Part shown: piece after piece, positions 47,908-62,570 of the stretch
Numbering within the stretch: position 1 is the first letter of the stretch
Layout: each line of letters opens with the position of its first letter
Origin: Microbacterium oryzae
GTDB taxonomy: Bacteria; Actinomycetota; Actinomycetes; Actinomycetales; Microbacteriaceae
Direction: 5' to 3'
NCBI RefSeq assembly: GCF_009735645.1
Contig: NZ_CP032550.1
Location: 1,240,001-1,304,000, forward strand
Length of the DNA: 64,000 nt
The notes under the pieces: generated by a model
What the model was told of the DNA's origin: nothing
Database searches by the model: none
The model's input: only the letters and a program-made list of their open reading frames with translations
Made by a program: the position numbers and the translations under genes

Positions 47908-48704
47908 CGTCTCCCCGCCTCGCTCACGATCGTGTCCTCCCATTGTGTCGGATCCCCTCCGCCCTCCGGCCCGATGTGCACAAGCAACTCGACATTGCCA
48001 TGACCGCCCTCGATCGGCGAGCGGCGCACGCCCCGCGTGCCGAGCCCGAGCTCCCACGCCGATCGCAGGACGTCGCGGACGGCCGTCGCGCGCAGCGCGG
48101 GGTCGAGGACGACGCCGTTGCGGATGGCCGTGCGGCCGACCTCGAACTGCGGCTTCACCAGGAGGACGATGTCGGCATCCGCCGCGGCGACCGCGGCCAC
48201 CGCCGGCAGCACGTGGAGGAGGGAGATGAAGGACAGGTCCCCCGTGATCACCGACGGCGGCGTGCCGACGCCGCTCGCCGCTGCGAGGTTCTGCCGCGTC
48301 ATGAAGCGGACGTTGAAGCCCTCCACGGCATGGACGCGCGCGTCGGCCGCCACCGCGGGCGCGAGCTGACCGTGGCCCACGTCGACGGCCATGACCGGCG
48401 CGGCGCCGCGCTCGCGCAGCACCTGCGTGAACCCGCCCGTCGACGCCCCCATGTCGAGCGCGACGCGGCCGGCGACGTCGACGCCGAACGCGTCGAGCGC
48501 GTGCACGAGCTTGTGCGCGCCGCGGCTGACGTACGCGTCCGACGCTGCGACCGTCAGCGGCGTCTCGTCGGAGACCGGAGTGGACGCCTTCGTGACGGTG
48601 CGGCCATCCACCTGCACCGCGCCATCCGCGATGAGGGTCGCCGCATGGGTGCGCGAACGCGCGAGACCGCGGGCCGCGAGCGCGGCGTCGAGACGCAGGG
48701 TCAT
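47904..48704 (-). CDS. tlyA: 16S/23S rRNA 2'-O-methyltransferase TlyA
   Basis: 266 residues. N-terminal S4 domain (residues about 3-62, RLDAALAARGLARSRTHAAT) and a Rossmann methyltransferase with SAM motif ALDMGASTGGFTQVL near 82. TlyA methylates 16S C1409 and 23S C1920; loss gives capreomycin/viomycin resistance in mycobacteria. The start overlaps the stop of the 47-residue gene upstream (ATGA). Confidence 0.95.
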   Translation of the reverse strand: MTLRLDAALAARGLARSRTHAATLIADGAVQVDGRTVTKASTPVSDETPLTVAASDAYVSRGAHKLVHALDAFGVDVAGRVALDMGASTGGFTQVLRERGAAPVMAVDVGHGQLAPAVAADARVHAVEGFNVRFMTRQNLAAASGVGTPPSVITGDLSFISLLHVLPAVAAVAAADADIVLLVKPQFEVGRTAIRNGVVLDPALRATAVRDVLRSAWELGLGTRGVRRSPIEGGHGNVELLVHIGPEGGGDPTQWEDTIVSEAGRR

Positions 48705-48844
48705 CGCCGTCCGTCGACGGGAGCGGACTCCAGGCGCGCCGCCAGCTCGTCGTGCAGCGCGGCGTACGCCGTCGCCCGGTCGCCGAGGGGCTTCCCCTCG
48801 ATCTCCGTCAGCCGATCGGCGAGCTCGGTGTGGCCATCCGTCAC
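48701..48844 (-). CDS. Small 47-residue protein between the HAD phosphatase and tlyA
   Basis: A GTG-started frame encoding 47 residues beginning MTDGHTELADRLTEIEGKPL, predicted mostly helical and acidic, ending VDGRR. Its stop overlaps the tlyA ATG (ATGA) and its GTG comes nine bases after the HAD stop, matching the tight spacing of the whole operon. Mycobacterium tuberculosis has, from memory, a small protein gene at the same place (between Rv1692 and tlyA). No motif identifies a function. Confidence 0.7.
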   Translation of the reverse strand: MTDGHTELADRLTEIEGKPLGDRATAYAALHDELAARLESAPVDGRR

Positions 48845-48853
48845 CCGTTCAGA

Positions 48854-49894
48854 CTAACGGCGGTGGAACCGGTCCTCGTAGAGACGCTCGGGAACGCGGA
48901 AGCCGAAGATCTGGCGACCGGTGTCCCAGATCGCCTTCGCCGCCGCGCGGACGAGGTCGATATCGCTCGACCCCTCGCTGACGATCTGCACGTCCGGACC
49001 GTCGATCCGCACCGCGGCGTCGCGCACCCACACCGTGTCGCCCTTCACCCGAGCGACGGGGTACGGCTCGAAGAGCTCGCGCAGATCGCTGAGGATGTAC
49101 GTCGGCCGGGAATGGGACGGCGCCGCGAGCACGTGCTTCGGCCGGTCGATGCCGGTGAGCACGAGCACGGAGTCCATGCCGGCCGCTTGGGCGCCCATGA
49201 TGTCGGTATCGAGGCGGTCGCCGATGAAGAGCGGGTGCTGCGCCTCGAACCGCGCCGTGGCGGCGTGGAAGATCGGTGCCTCCGGCTTGCCCGCCACCGT
49301 CGCCAGACGGCCGACGGCGGTGTGCACGGCCGAGACCAGCGTGCCGTTTCCCGGCGCGATGCCACGGGCCTGCGGGATCGTCCAGTCGGTGTTGGTGGCG
49401 ATCCAGGGGATGCCGCCCTCTTCCTCGGGAACGGCCAGCGCGAACGCGGCCTCCGCGAGCTGCGACCATCCGACCTCGGGCGCGAACCCCTGCACGACGG
49501 CCGCCGGGGCGTCCTCCGCGCTGCGGGTGACGACGTAGCCGGCCTTCTCGGCCTCGACCACGAGCCCTTCCCCGCCGACGACGAGGATGGTCGATCCGGC
49601 CGGGACGCGCTCGGCCAGCAGGCGCATGGCGGCCTGCGGGCTCGTGACGACGTCCTCGGCCGCGGTCGGGATGCCGAGCTCGCTCAGGTGCGCGGCGACC
49701 GAGGCGTCGGTGCGCGCGGCGTTGTTCGTGATGAATCCGAGGCGACGACCCTCGCTCGCGGCGCGGTTCAGGCTCTCGACCGCGTGCGGGATGGGGCCGG
49801 GCCCGGCGTAGACGACGCCGTCGAGGTCCGCGAGGACGACGTCCACCCCCTCGAGGGGAGCAGGGCCATCCGTCTTCTTAGAAAAGAGCGCCAT
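48854..49894 (-). CDS. HAD-IIA family phosphatase (NagD/p-nitrophenylphosphatase-like)
   Basis: 346 residues with motif I LADLDGVVYAG, motif II ITNN, a Lys in KPEAPIFHAA, and motif IV GDRLDTDIMGA. Cap insertion is of the C2a type. Actinobacterial members include phosphoglycerol- and pyridoxal-type phosphatases, so the substrate cannot be set here. It overlaps the repeat protein by 17 bases. The C-terminal 80 residues, including DVQIVSEGSSDIDLVRAAAK, form a helical extension beyond the core. Confidence 0.9.
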   Translation of the reverse strand: MALFSKKTDGPAPLEGVDVVLADLDGVVYAGPGPIPHAVESLNRAASEGRRLGFITNNAARTDASVAAHLSELGIPTAAEDVVTSPQAAMRLLAERVPAGSTILVVGGEGLVVEAEKAGYVVTRSAEDAPAAVVQGFAPEVGWSQLAEAAFALAVPEEEGGIPWIATNTDWTIPQARGIAPGNGTLVSAVHTAVGRLATVAGKPEAPIFHAATARFEAQHPLFIGDRLDTDIMGAQAAGMDSVLVLTGIDRPKHVLAAPSHSRPTYILSDLRELFEPYPVARVKGDTVWVRDAAVRIDGPDVQIVSEGSSDIDLVRAAAKAIWDTGRQIFGFRVPERLYEDRFHRR

Positions 49895-52190
49895 CGGGGC
49901 GGCCGCCGTCCTTCTTCGATCCGTCTGCCTTGTCGCCGGCGGTGGGCGCGGCGCTCTCGTCTTCGTCCTCGTCGGCGCTGTCGATGCCGGCGGCGATGAG
50001 GAGCTCGGAGACCTCGTCCTCGATCGACATCTCCTCATCGGATGGCGCGGGCTCGGTCTTCGAGGAGCGCTGCGGTTCGGCAGTGCGCTCGGTCTCCGGC
50101 TCAGCCGGCGTCTCGGGCTCGACGGGGGCCTCGGGCTCGACGGGTGCCTCGGGCTCGACCTCCGCGTCGGAGGGCTCGTCGTTCGAGTCGGAGTCGGCGT
50201 CCGCGGGCTCGTCGGCCGCGGGCTCGTCCTTCGACTGCGGTTCCGCATCCGAGTCCTGCTGAACGTCGTGCTCGGACTCGTCGAACGGCAGCTCCTCGGT
50301 GTCCGTGTCATCCACGAACATGAAGTCGTCCTCGTCGGCGCCGCGGTGCTCGCTCAGCGCGCGCTCCGCGACCTCCGCGCGGCGACGCCACGACGCGGCC
50401 TCCTCCGTGCGTCCGAGGTCCTCCAGCACGTTCGCGCGTGCGGCGAACAGGCCGGGGCTCCACTCGAATGCGCGGTCCGGGTCCAGCTCGGGGATGTCCA
50501 GCTCGTGCAGCGCGAGCTCGGTCTGCCCGAGGTCCAGACGCGCACCGGACATCGCGATGGCGAGCTCCACGCGCGCCGCGACATCGAGTGCGTCGCGATC
50601 TGCGGCGCGGCCCTCCTCGAGAGCCTTCTCGGGGCGCCCGACACCGCGCTCGCTGTCGACGATGAGCGCCACGTTGTCGTTGCGGCCGGTGATGCGGCGC
50701 TGCGTGCGCAGCTCACGCAGCGCAAGCGAGAAGTCGCCGTTGGCATACGCCGTGATCGCGAGGGTCTCGCGTGCGACGCCGATGCGGCCCGCGTGACGCA
50801 CGGCAGCCAGAGCGTGCTCGTGCGCGAGCTCGGGGTCTTCGTCGATGAGATTCGAGGCCATCGCGAGATGGCGCGCGACGCGGTCAGCGTTCTCCTTGCT
50901 GAGGGTCTTCAACTCGTTGCGCGCTGCCGGCGCGAGATCGCGCGCGGTGACGTCGTCGGGAAGGAACGGGTCCGGGATGCGCGCGTGCTCCGGCGGACGC
51001 GAGCCGCCGTCGCGATCGTAGGAGCGGTGGTCACCGGAGTTCCGGTCATCGCGCTGGTACGGACGACGCTCACCGGCGTTCCGGTCATCGCGCTGGTACG
51101 GACGACGCTCACCGGAGTTGCGGTCATCGCGCTGGTACGGACGACGCTCACCGGAGTTGCGGTCATCGCGCTGGTACGGACGACGCTCACCGGAGTTGCG
51201 GTCATCGCGCTGGTACGGACGACGCTCACCGGAGTTGCGGTCATCGCGCTGGTACGGACGACGCTCACCGGAGTTGCGGTCATCGCGCTGGTACGGACGA
51301 CGCTCACCGGAGTTCCGGTCATCGCGCTGGTACGGACGACGCTCACCGGAGTTCCGGTCGTCACGCTGGTACGGACGACGCTCACCGGAGTTGCGGTCGT
51401 CACGCTGGTACGGACGACGCTCACCGGAGTTGCGGTCATCGCGCTGGTACGGACGACGCTCACCGGAGTTGCGGTCATCGCGCTGGTACGGGCGACGCTC
51501 ACCGGAGTTGCGGTCATCACGCTGGTAGGGACGACGCTCACCCGACTGACCCGAGCTGCGATCGTCGCGCTGGTAGGGACGACGCTCACCGGAGTTCCGG
51601 TCATCGCGCTGGTACGGACGACGCTCCCCCGAATTGCGGTCATCACGCTGGTAGGAGCGACGCTCACCGGACTGACCCGAGCTGCGATCGTCGCGCTGAT
51701 AGGGGCGACGATCGCCGGAATTGCGATCGTCACGCTGGTACGGACGACGCTCACCAGACTGGCCATCCCGCGAGTACGGACGACGCTCACCGGAGTTGCG
51801 GTCGTCGCGCTGGTAGGGACGACGGTCGCCCGACTGGCCCGAGCTGCGGTCGTCGCGCGAGTACGGACGGCGCTCACCGGACTGGCCATCCCGCGAGTAC
51901 GGACGGCGCTCACCGGAGTCGCGGTCGTCGCGCTGATACGGACGACGGTCGCCCGACTGGCCCGAGCTGCGGTCGTCGCGCTGCTGATAGGGGCGACGTT
52001 CGCCCGACTGACCATCGCGGGAGTACGGGCGACGCTCCCCCGAGCTGCGATCGTCACGCTGACTCGGCCGGCCGCCGCGCCCGTTGCTCTCGCTGTAACG
52101 CGGCCGGCTGGTGCCACCATCGCGCTGCTGACGATCGCCGTTCGGTCGAGATCCGCCGTCGCGGCGGTCGTTGTCTCCGTTAATCGGCAT
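49878..52190 (-). CDS. Repeat-rich RNA-binding-like/TPR-type protein
   Basis: 770 residues in three zones. Residues about 1-400 are low complexity: tandem QRDDRNSGERRPY-type 13-mers rich in Arg, Asp, Tyr and Gly. Residues about 400-610 are a helical TPR-like domain (LSKENADRVARHLAMASNLI, then further paired helices). The C-terminal tail (about 620-770) is very acidic with PVEPEAPVEPE repeats. The ATG at 52190 follows AGGAG. It is the first gene of the operon to recN and starts 77 bases from the rRNA 5S gene. Homologues upstream of the HAD gene (Rv1691-like) have the TPR part. RNA binding by the Arg-rich zone is inference. Confidence 0.85.
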   Translation of the reverse strand: MPINGDNDRRDGGSRPNGDRQQRDGGTSRPRYSESNGRGGRPSQRDDRSSGERRPYSRDGQSGERRPYQQRDDRSSGQSGDRRPYQRDDRDSGERRPYSRDGQSGERRPYSRDDRSSGQSGDRRPYQRDDRNSGERRPYSRDGQSGERRPYQRDDRNSGDRRPYQRDDRSSGQSGERRSYQRDDRNSGERRPYQRDDRNSGERRPYQRDDRSSGQSGERRPYQRDDRNSGERRPYQRDDRNSGERRPYQRDDRNSGERRPYQRDDRNSGERRPYQRDDRNSGERRPYQRDDRNSGERRPYQRDDRNSGERRPYQRDDRNSGERRPYQRDDRNSGERRPYQRDDRNSGERRPYQRDDRNSGERRPYQRDDRNAGERRPYQRDDRNSGDHRSYDRDGGSRPPEHARIPDPFLPDDVTARDLAPAARNELKTLSKENADRVARHLAMASNLIDEDPELAHEHALAAVRHAGRIGVARETLAITAYANGDFSLALRELRTQRRITGRNDNVALIVDSERGVGRPEKALEEGRAADRDALDVAARVELAIAMSGARLDLGQTELALHELDIPELDPDRAFEWSPGLFAARANVLEDLGRTEEAASWRRRAEVAERALSEHRGADEDDFMFVDDTDTEELPFDESEHDVQQDSDAEPQSKDEPAADEPADADSDSNDEPSDAEVEPEAPVEPEAPVEPETPAEPETERTAEPQRSSKTEPAPSDEEMSIEDEVSELLIAAGIDSADEDEDESAAPTAGDKADGSKKDGGRPDGALF
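51018..51524. repeat. 39-bp tandem repeat array, 13 units
   Basis: Thirteen consecutive in-register 39-base units, nearly identical, encoding QRDDRNSGERRPY or one-to-three-residue variants on the minus strand. More degenerate units with a three-residue GQSG insertion continue to about 52070. The high identity between units points to recent expansion or ongoing homogenisation. Confidence 0.9.
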
Positions 52191-52221
52191 GTCCACTCCT
52201 CGATGATGCCCCTGTAAACGC

Positions 52222-52257
52222 ACGAAAGGGTCATCCGTCGTCGGATGACCCTTTCGT
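52222..52257 (-). terminator. rRNA operon terminator
   Basis: Perfect 16-bp stem (ACGAAAGGGTCATCCG paired with 52242-52257) with a four-base loop, 10 bases after the 3' end of the 5S gene. Confidence 0.85.
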
Positions 52258-52267
52258 CTACGTGAAG

Positions 52268-52385
52268 TCCGGCGGTGTCCTACTCTCCCACAAGGTCCCC
52301 CTTGCAGTACCATCGGCGCTGAGAGGCTTAGCTTCCGGGTTCGGAATGTGACCGGGCGTTTCCCTCTCGCTATGACCGCCGAAAC
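52268..52385 (-). rRNA. rrf: 5S ribosomal RNA
   Basis: About 118 bases. Conserved segments on the minus strand include GGTCATAGCGAGAGGGAAAC, CCCGGTCACATTCCGAACCC and GGGAGAGTAGGACACCGCC. Ends set by pairing of the terminal helix; exact termini approximate. Confidence 0.92.
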
Positions 52386-52489
52386 ACTTGGTGATGTGTT
52401 TCTGACATCTAGCTTCTCTATGAAACTGTTTGGTGCCCGTACATCGGGAACCACAAAGTGGACGCGAGCACTCGCAGAAGGAGTGTGTT

Positions 52490-57477
<4,988 letters not shown>

Positions 57478-57800
57478 AAACAGAAGCTGACCGCCACCGG
57501 GAAAACGGTGAAACGAGCAGCGAGTTCAATCATGACCAAATACGGATGTCATAACTGACAACCATTGTTTTGATCCAAAGGAATTCTCAAACCCAGTCAC
57601 AAAGACCAGGCCGAGGATAATTTGGCATTTGACAAGTGCACGCTGTTGAGTTCTCAAGGATCAGACGCACCCAGCCCCACGACTCCCGCCGTGGCCCTCC
57701 GGGGCAACCATTCACCCCCAGAACAAGACCAGAAGCCTTGAACCGGGGAGTTATGTTTTGTGTTTGTCGCTGACCTGGGGCGGGGAACCTTCCGGCTCAA
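57478..57800 (-). promoter_or_regulatory. rRNA operon leader and promoter region
   Basis: Non-coding leader. CCTTGAGAACTCAACAG (57643-57659) is the typical actinobacterial pre-16S element, repeated in the spacer at 55658. An AT-rich AAACACAAAACATAACT patch near 57737-57757 is a possible promoter region about 270 bases upstream of 16S. The transcription start cannot be fixed from sequence alone. Confidence 0.6.
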
Positions 57801-57869
57801 CCTCGCTGCTTGGCGGCGACAAGAGACAACATTACGCCCGCACCCCCACCCCCGCAAACCGGTCAACAC

Positions 57870-58500
57870 CTCGGGCGTGTCGCGCCGCTGGTCGCGGATG
57901 CGGCCTCCGAGCGGGTCCCGAGTCGACCCGCAAGTTCAGAGCAGTAGGGCTCTCTCGCTGGCTGGCACCTCGCCCATCCCGCACCTCCACTCCCCCACCG
58001 TGCGCACCACGCGCAGTCTTCGAGCGATCACGCACCTTCGGCGCCGCAGCGCAATCGACGAGCAACGGTGCAGCGTCAGAGCGGCAACGCTGTCTCAGAG
58101 CGCGGCTGGTCCGTCGAGCAACCGTGCGGTGTCGGAGCGGCGACGCAGTCTCGACCGCACGCCCCGAGCTCCGCTCTCGAACAGCGAGCACCACGCGCAG
58201 TCTTCGAGCGATCACGCACCTCCGGAGCGGGAACAGAACTGGCGAGCGACGGCGCGGCGTCGGAGCGGCAAGGCTGTCACGACAGCTCCCCTTGCGCCAC
58301 CCCTCATATCCGCTCCCGAGCAGCGTGCGCCAGGCGCGGCCCCAGAGCGACAGCGCAGCTCGGAGCCCCGACCCCGTCGGCGAGCGACTGCGCAGGGTCG
58401 GAGCGGCGACGCCGTGTCAGCCACGCGTCACGGGCCTCCGCTCCCGAACAGCGTGCGCCGCACGCCGTCGCGGAGCGACCGCTCCGCGAGTGAGGGAACC
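57870..58500. repeat. Repeat-rich non-coding spacer upstream of the rRNA operon
   Basis: About 630 bases with no convincing gene. A 34-base perfect direct repeat occurs at 58004-58037 and 58188-58221. A degenerate unit of about 130 bases recurs: GTCGGAGCGGC at about 58133, 58259 and 58399, and CCGCTCCCGAACAGCGTGCG-like blocks at about 58171, 58311 and 58438. The open frames here are GC-rich artefacts with no recognisable product. Confidence 0.65.
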
Positions 58501-58545
58501 CGCGGTCTCGGCGCGCGGGCGAAGTGCGGCGAGGGGAAACGCGAA

Positions 58546-58577
58546 GAGGGCGCGACCCCTGCCGGGATCGCGCCCTC
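58546..58577 (-). terminator. Hairpin downstream of tyrS
   Basis: 10-bp perfect stem GAGGGCGCGA/TCGCGCCCTC around a 12-base loop, 43 bases after the tyrS stop. No strong T-run. Confidence 0.6.
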
Positions 58578-58619
58578 GTCGGGAGCGGATGACGATGTCG
58601 AGTCGCAGAGCTGAGGCGG

Positions 58620-59924
58620 TCAGCCCTGCACGAAGACGCCGGCGAGCGCCTTCTTGCCGCGTCGGATCACCGACACGTCACCGGGCAGGCCGCCGACCAC
58701 CGTGGCCTCGTCACTCGCCACCTTGGCGCCGTCGAGCGACACTCCCCCCTGCGCGATCGCCCGGCGTGCCTCCGACACGGAGGACACCAGACCGGTCTCC
58801 ACCAGCGCCTGTGTCACCGGGGTGCCGGAAGCCAGCGTGGCGTGGGGCAGCTCGCGGAGTGCAGCGGCGAGGGTGTCGGCATCGAGGGCCGTGAGGTCCC
58901 CCTTGCCGAACAGCGCCTCCGAGGCGGCGATCGCCGCATGAGTGGCAGCGAACCCGTGCACCGTCGTCGTCACCTCGAGCGCGAGACGCTTCTGGGCGGC
59001 GCGGCGGAACGGCTCGCTCTCGACGAGAGCCGCGTACTCCTCGATCTCCTCGCGGCCGAGGAAGGTGAAGACCTTGAGCCGGGCGATCACGTCGGCGTCG
59101 TCGGTGTTGAGCCAGAACTGGTACATCGCGTAGGGGCTGCACATCTCGGCATCGAGCCAGATCGCGTTGCCCTCGCTCTTGCCGAACTTCGTGCCGTCGC
59201 TGTTCGTGATGAGGGGCGTGCCGATCGCATGGACGGACTTCCCCTCGACACGGTGGATGAGGTCGGTGCCGCTGGTGAGGTTCCCCCACTGATCGCTGCC
59301 GCCGGTCTGCAGCACGCAGTCGTACTGGCGGTGGAGCTCCAGGTAGTCCATCCCCTGCAGGATCTGGTAGCTGAACTCGGTGTAGCTGATGCCGGCGTCG
59401 GAGTTCAGGCGGGCGCTCACCGCGTCCTTCTTGAGCATCGTGCCGACACGGAAGTGCTTGCCGATCTCGCGGAGGAAGTCGATGGCCGACAGCGGAGCCG
59501 TCCAGTCGAGATTGTTCACGATCCGCGCGGCGTTGTCGCCCTCGAAGCTGAGGAACCGCTCGACCTGGGCCTGCAGCTTGGCGACCCACTCCGCCACCGT
59601 CTCCGGGGTGTTGAGCGTGCGCTCCGCTGTCGGCCGCGGGTCGCCGATCAGACCGGTCGATCCGCCGACGAGCCCGAGCGGCCGATGCCCGGCCAGCTGC
59701 AGGCGGCGCATCGTCAGCAGCTGCACGAGGTTGCCGAGGTGCAGGCTCGGCGCCGTGGGATCGAACCCGCAGTAATACACGATCGGCTCGCCGCTGAGGA
59801 GCTCGCGGAGCGCCTCCTGGTCGGTCGACACGTGCACGAGGCCGCGCCAGACGAGCTCATCCCAGACGTTCTCGAAGGAGGGATCGTTCGCCTGCGCGAC
59901 AACCGAGGTTGCGGGGGCAGTCAT
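58620..59924 (-). CDS. tyrS: Tyrosyl-tRNA synthetase
   Basis: 434-residue class I synthetase. The HIGH-equivalent is PTAPSLHLGNLVQ, the KMSKS-equivalent KFGKSEGN, and tyrosine-binding region residues appear in YYCGFDP and QILQGMDYLEL. A C-terminal S4-like domain begins near residue 370 (VTQALVETGLVSSVSEARRA). The ATG at 59924 follows GGAGGTC. Monocistronic between the rRNA spacer and argH. Confidence 0.96.
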   Translation of the reverse strand: MTAPATSVVAQANDPSFENVWDELVWRGLVHVSTDQEALRELLSGEPIVYYCGFDPTAPSLHLGNLVQLLTMRRLQLAGHRPLGLVGGSTGLIGDPRPTAERTLNTPETVAEWVAKLQAQVERFLSFEGDNAARIVNNLDWTAPLSAIDFLREIGKHFRVGTMLKKDAVSARLNSDAGISYTEFSYQILQGMDYLELHRQYDCVLQTGGSDQWGNLTSGTDLIHRVEGKSVHAIGTPLITNSDGTKFGKSEGNAIWLDAEMCSPYAMYQFWLNTDDADVIARLKVFTFLGREEIEEYAALVESEPFRRAAQKRLALEVTTTVHGFAATHAAIAASEALFGKGDLTALDADTLAAALRELPHATLASGTPVTQALVETGLVSSVSEARRAIAQGGVSLDGAKVASDEATVVGGLPGDVSVIRRGKKALAGVFVQG

Positions 59925-59957
59925 GACCTCCAGCCTAGAGGCTCGAAGCGCGCCCGA

Positions 59958-61397
<1,440 letters not shown>

Positions 61398-61457
61398 CTA
61401 GTGAAGCGACTCCACCCGGTCTTACCCGCGCGACCTGAGACACGCCGCCCCCCTGCC

Positions 61458-62570
61458 TCAGAGGCGCGCGGGGACGAGCACGCGCGCGAGCCACGCCATC
61501 GCGGACTCCAGCGGGCCGCGGCCCACGAGCAGCGCCCACACCGAGCAGGCGAGCACCGTGGCGAGCGTCATCGGCCAGAACGGGTCCGTCGCGCGGAAGG
61601 CGACGAGGTCCGACCCGAACTGGAGCGGGGTGGGCTCGGGCTGCAGCGCCGCCCACGCGACGAGCTGCCCGGCATACGCGGTGAGCGGCATCGAGCCGAC
61701 CGCCCGCAGCGGCCAGACGATCCATCGGGCGGGGGTCGCGCACACGAGGACGCAGGCTCCGATGACGGCGACGGCGAATCCACCGGAGCCGATCGCCTCA
61801 GCGACCCCGCTCGTGTGCGCGCCCGCGTCGAGGATGTGCGCCCAGAGCCCGCTCGGTGGGACGACCGCGTGCCAGCGCCCCAGCACGCCGTAGCCGACGA
61901 GCGCGGCGGCGGCCCCGATGCACAGCAGGGCGAGAGCGACGGGCACCTGCCCGAGGCGGGTGCGCCCGATGCCCAGCCCGGCGGCGACGAACGCGAGCCA
62001 CAGGAGGAACGGATAGTGCCATCCGACGAGCGCGACCAGGGCCTGCCCCGACGTCGTCGGCCACCCCGGCCATCCGTCGATGAACCACAGCGCGAACGGC
62101 GCGACGACCGCGATGGCCGCCGCCACGGCGAACAGCGTCGCAGCGGGAAGCCGCAGCAGCGGCAGCGCGAGAAGGAAGAGGATGCCGTACGCGGGCAGGA
62201 TCACGTACACCGGGGTGCCGAGTCCGATCAGGAGCATCCCGATCGCCCAGATCAGCGCCGCGCGGACCAGGATCCGCCCGCAGGCGATGCGCATCCGCTC
62301 GCCCTCCACACGCTCCGGGCCCCCGGTGACGAGGGCGAGCGACACCCCCGCGAGGACGGCGAAGAGGATGGACGAGCGCCCGTTGACGACGTCGGTCCAG
62401 GTCGCCGGATCGCCCGGGTCGAACGGCGAGGTGTCGAGGAGGTGGGCGGCGAACATCCCGACCACCGCGAGACCGCGCGCGAGGTCGATCCCGGGCGCGC
62501 GGCCGGGCCCGTCGAGCCGCAGCCGACGGGCCCGCACTCGGCCGGTCAGGCCGCTTGGCGCAGCAGCCAA
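61458..62570 (-). CDS. DUF418/HGSNAT-like polytopic membrane protein
   Basis: 370 residues with about ten hydrophobic segments. The N-terminus GIDLARGLAVVGMFAAHLL is the hallmark of the heparan-alpha-glucosaminide acetyltransferase/DUF1624-DUF418 group of envelope acyltransferase-like proteins; MPLTAYAGQL near residue 290 is also typical. The substrate is unknown. A TTG at 62570 overlaps argF by 25 bases; a GTG at 62537, nine bases after the argF stop, is an equally possible start. It separates argF from argH. Confidence 0.8.
   Translation of the reverse strand: MAAAPSGLTGRVRARRLRLDGPGRAPGIDLARGLAVVGMFAAHLLDTSPFDPGDPATWTDVVNGRSSILFAVLAGVSLALVTGGPERVEGERMRIACGRILVRAALIWAIGMLLIGLGTPVYVILPAYGILFLLALPLLRLPAATLFAVAAAIAVVAPFALWFIDGWPGWPTTSGQALVALVGWHYPFLLWLAFVAAGLGIGRTRLGQVPVALALLCIGAAAALVGYGVLGRWHAVVPPSGLWAHILDAGAHTSGVAEAIGSGGFAVAVIGACVLVCATPARWIVWPLRAVGSMPLTAYAGQLVAWAALQPEPTPLQFGSDLVAFRATDPFWPMTLATVLACSVWALLVGRGPLESAMAWLARVLVPARL

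Noticed and set aside
51018..51524. CRISPR array
   Set aside because: Units are directly adjacent with no unique spacers, in frame with a protein-coding gene, and there are no cas genes.
57758..58894. A 378-codon plus-strand frame and overlapping frames upstream of 16S
   Set aside because: They run through the rRNA leader, repeat blocks and into antisense tyrS, with no recognisable domain and shared openness in several frames.
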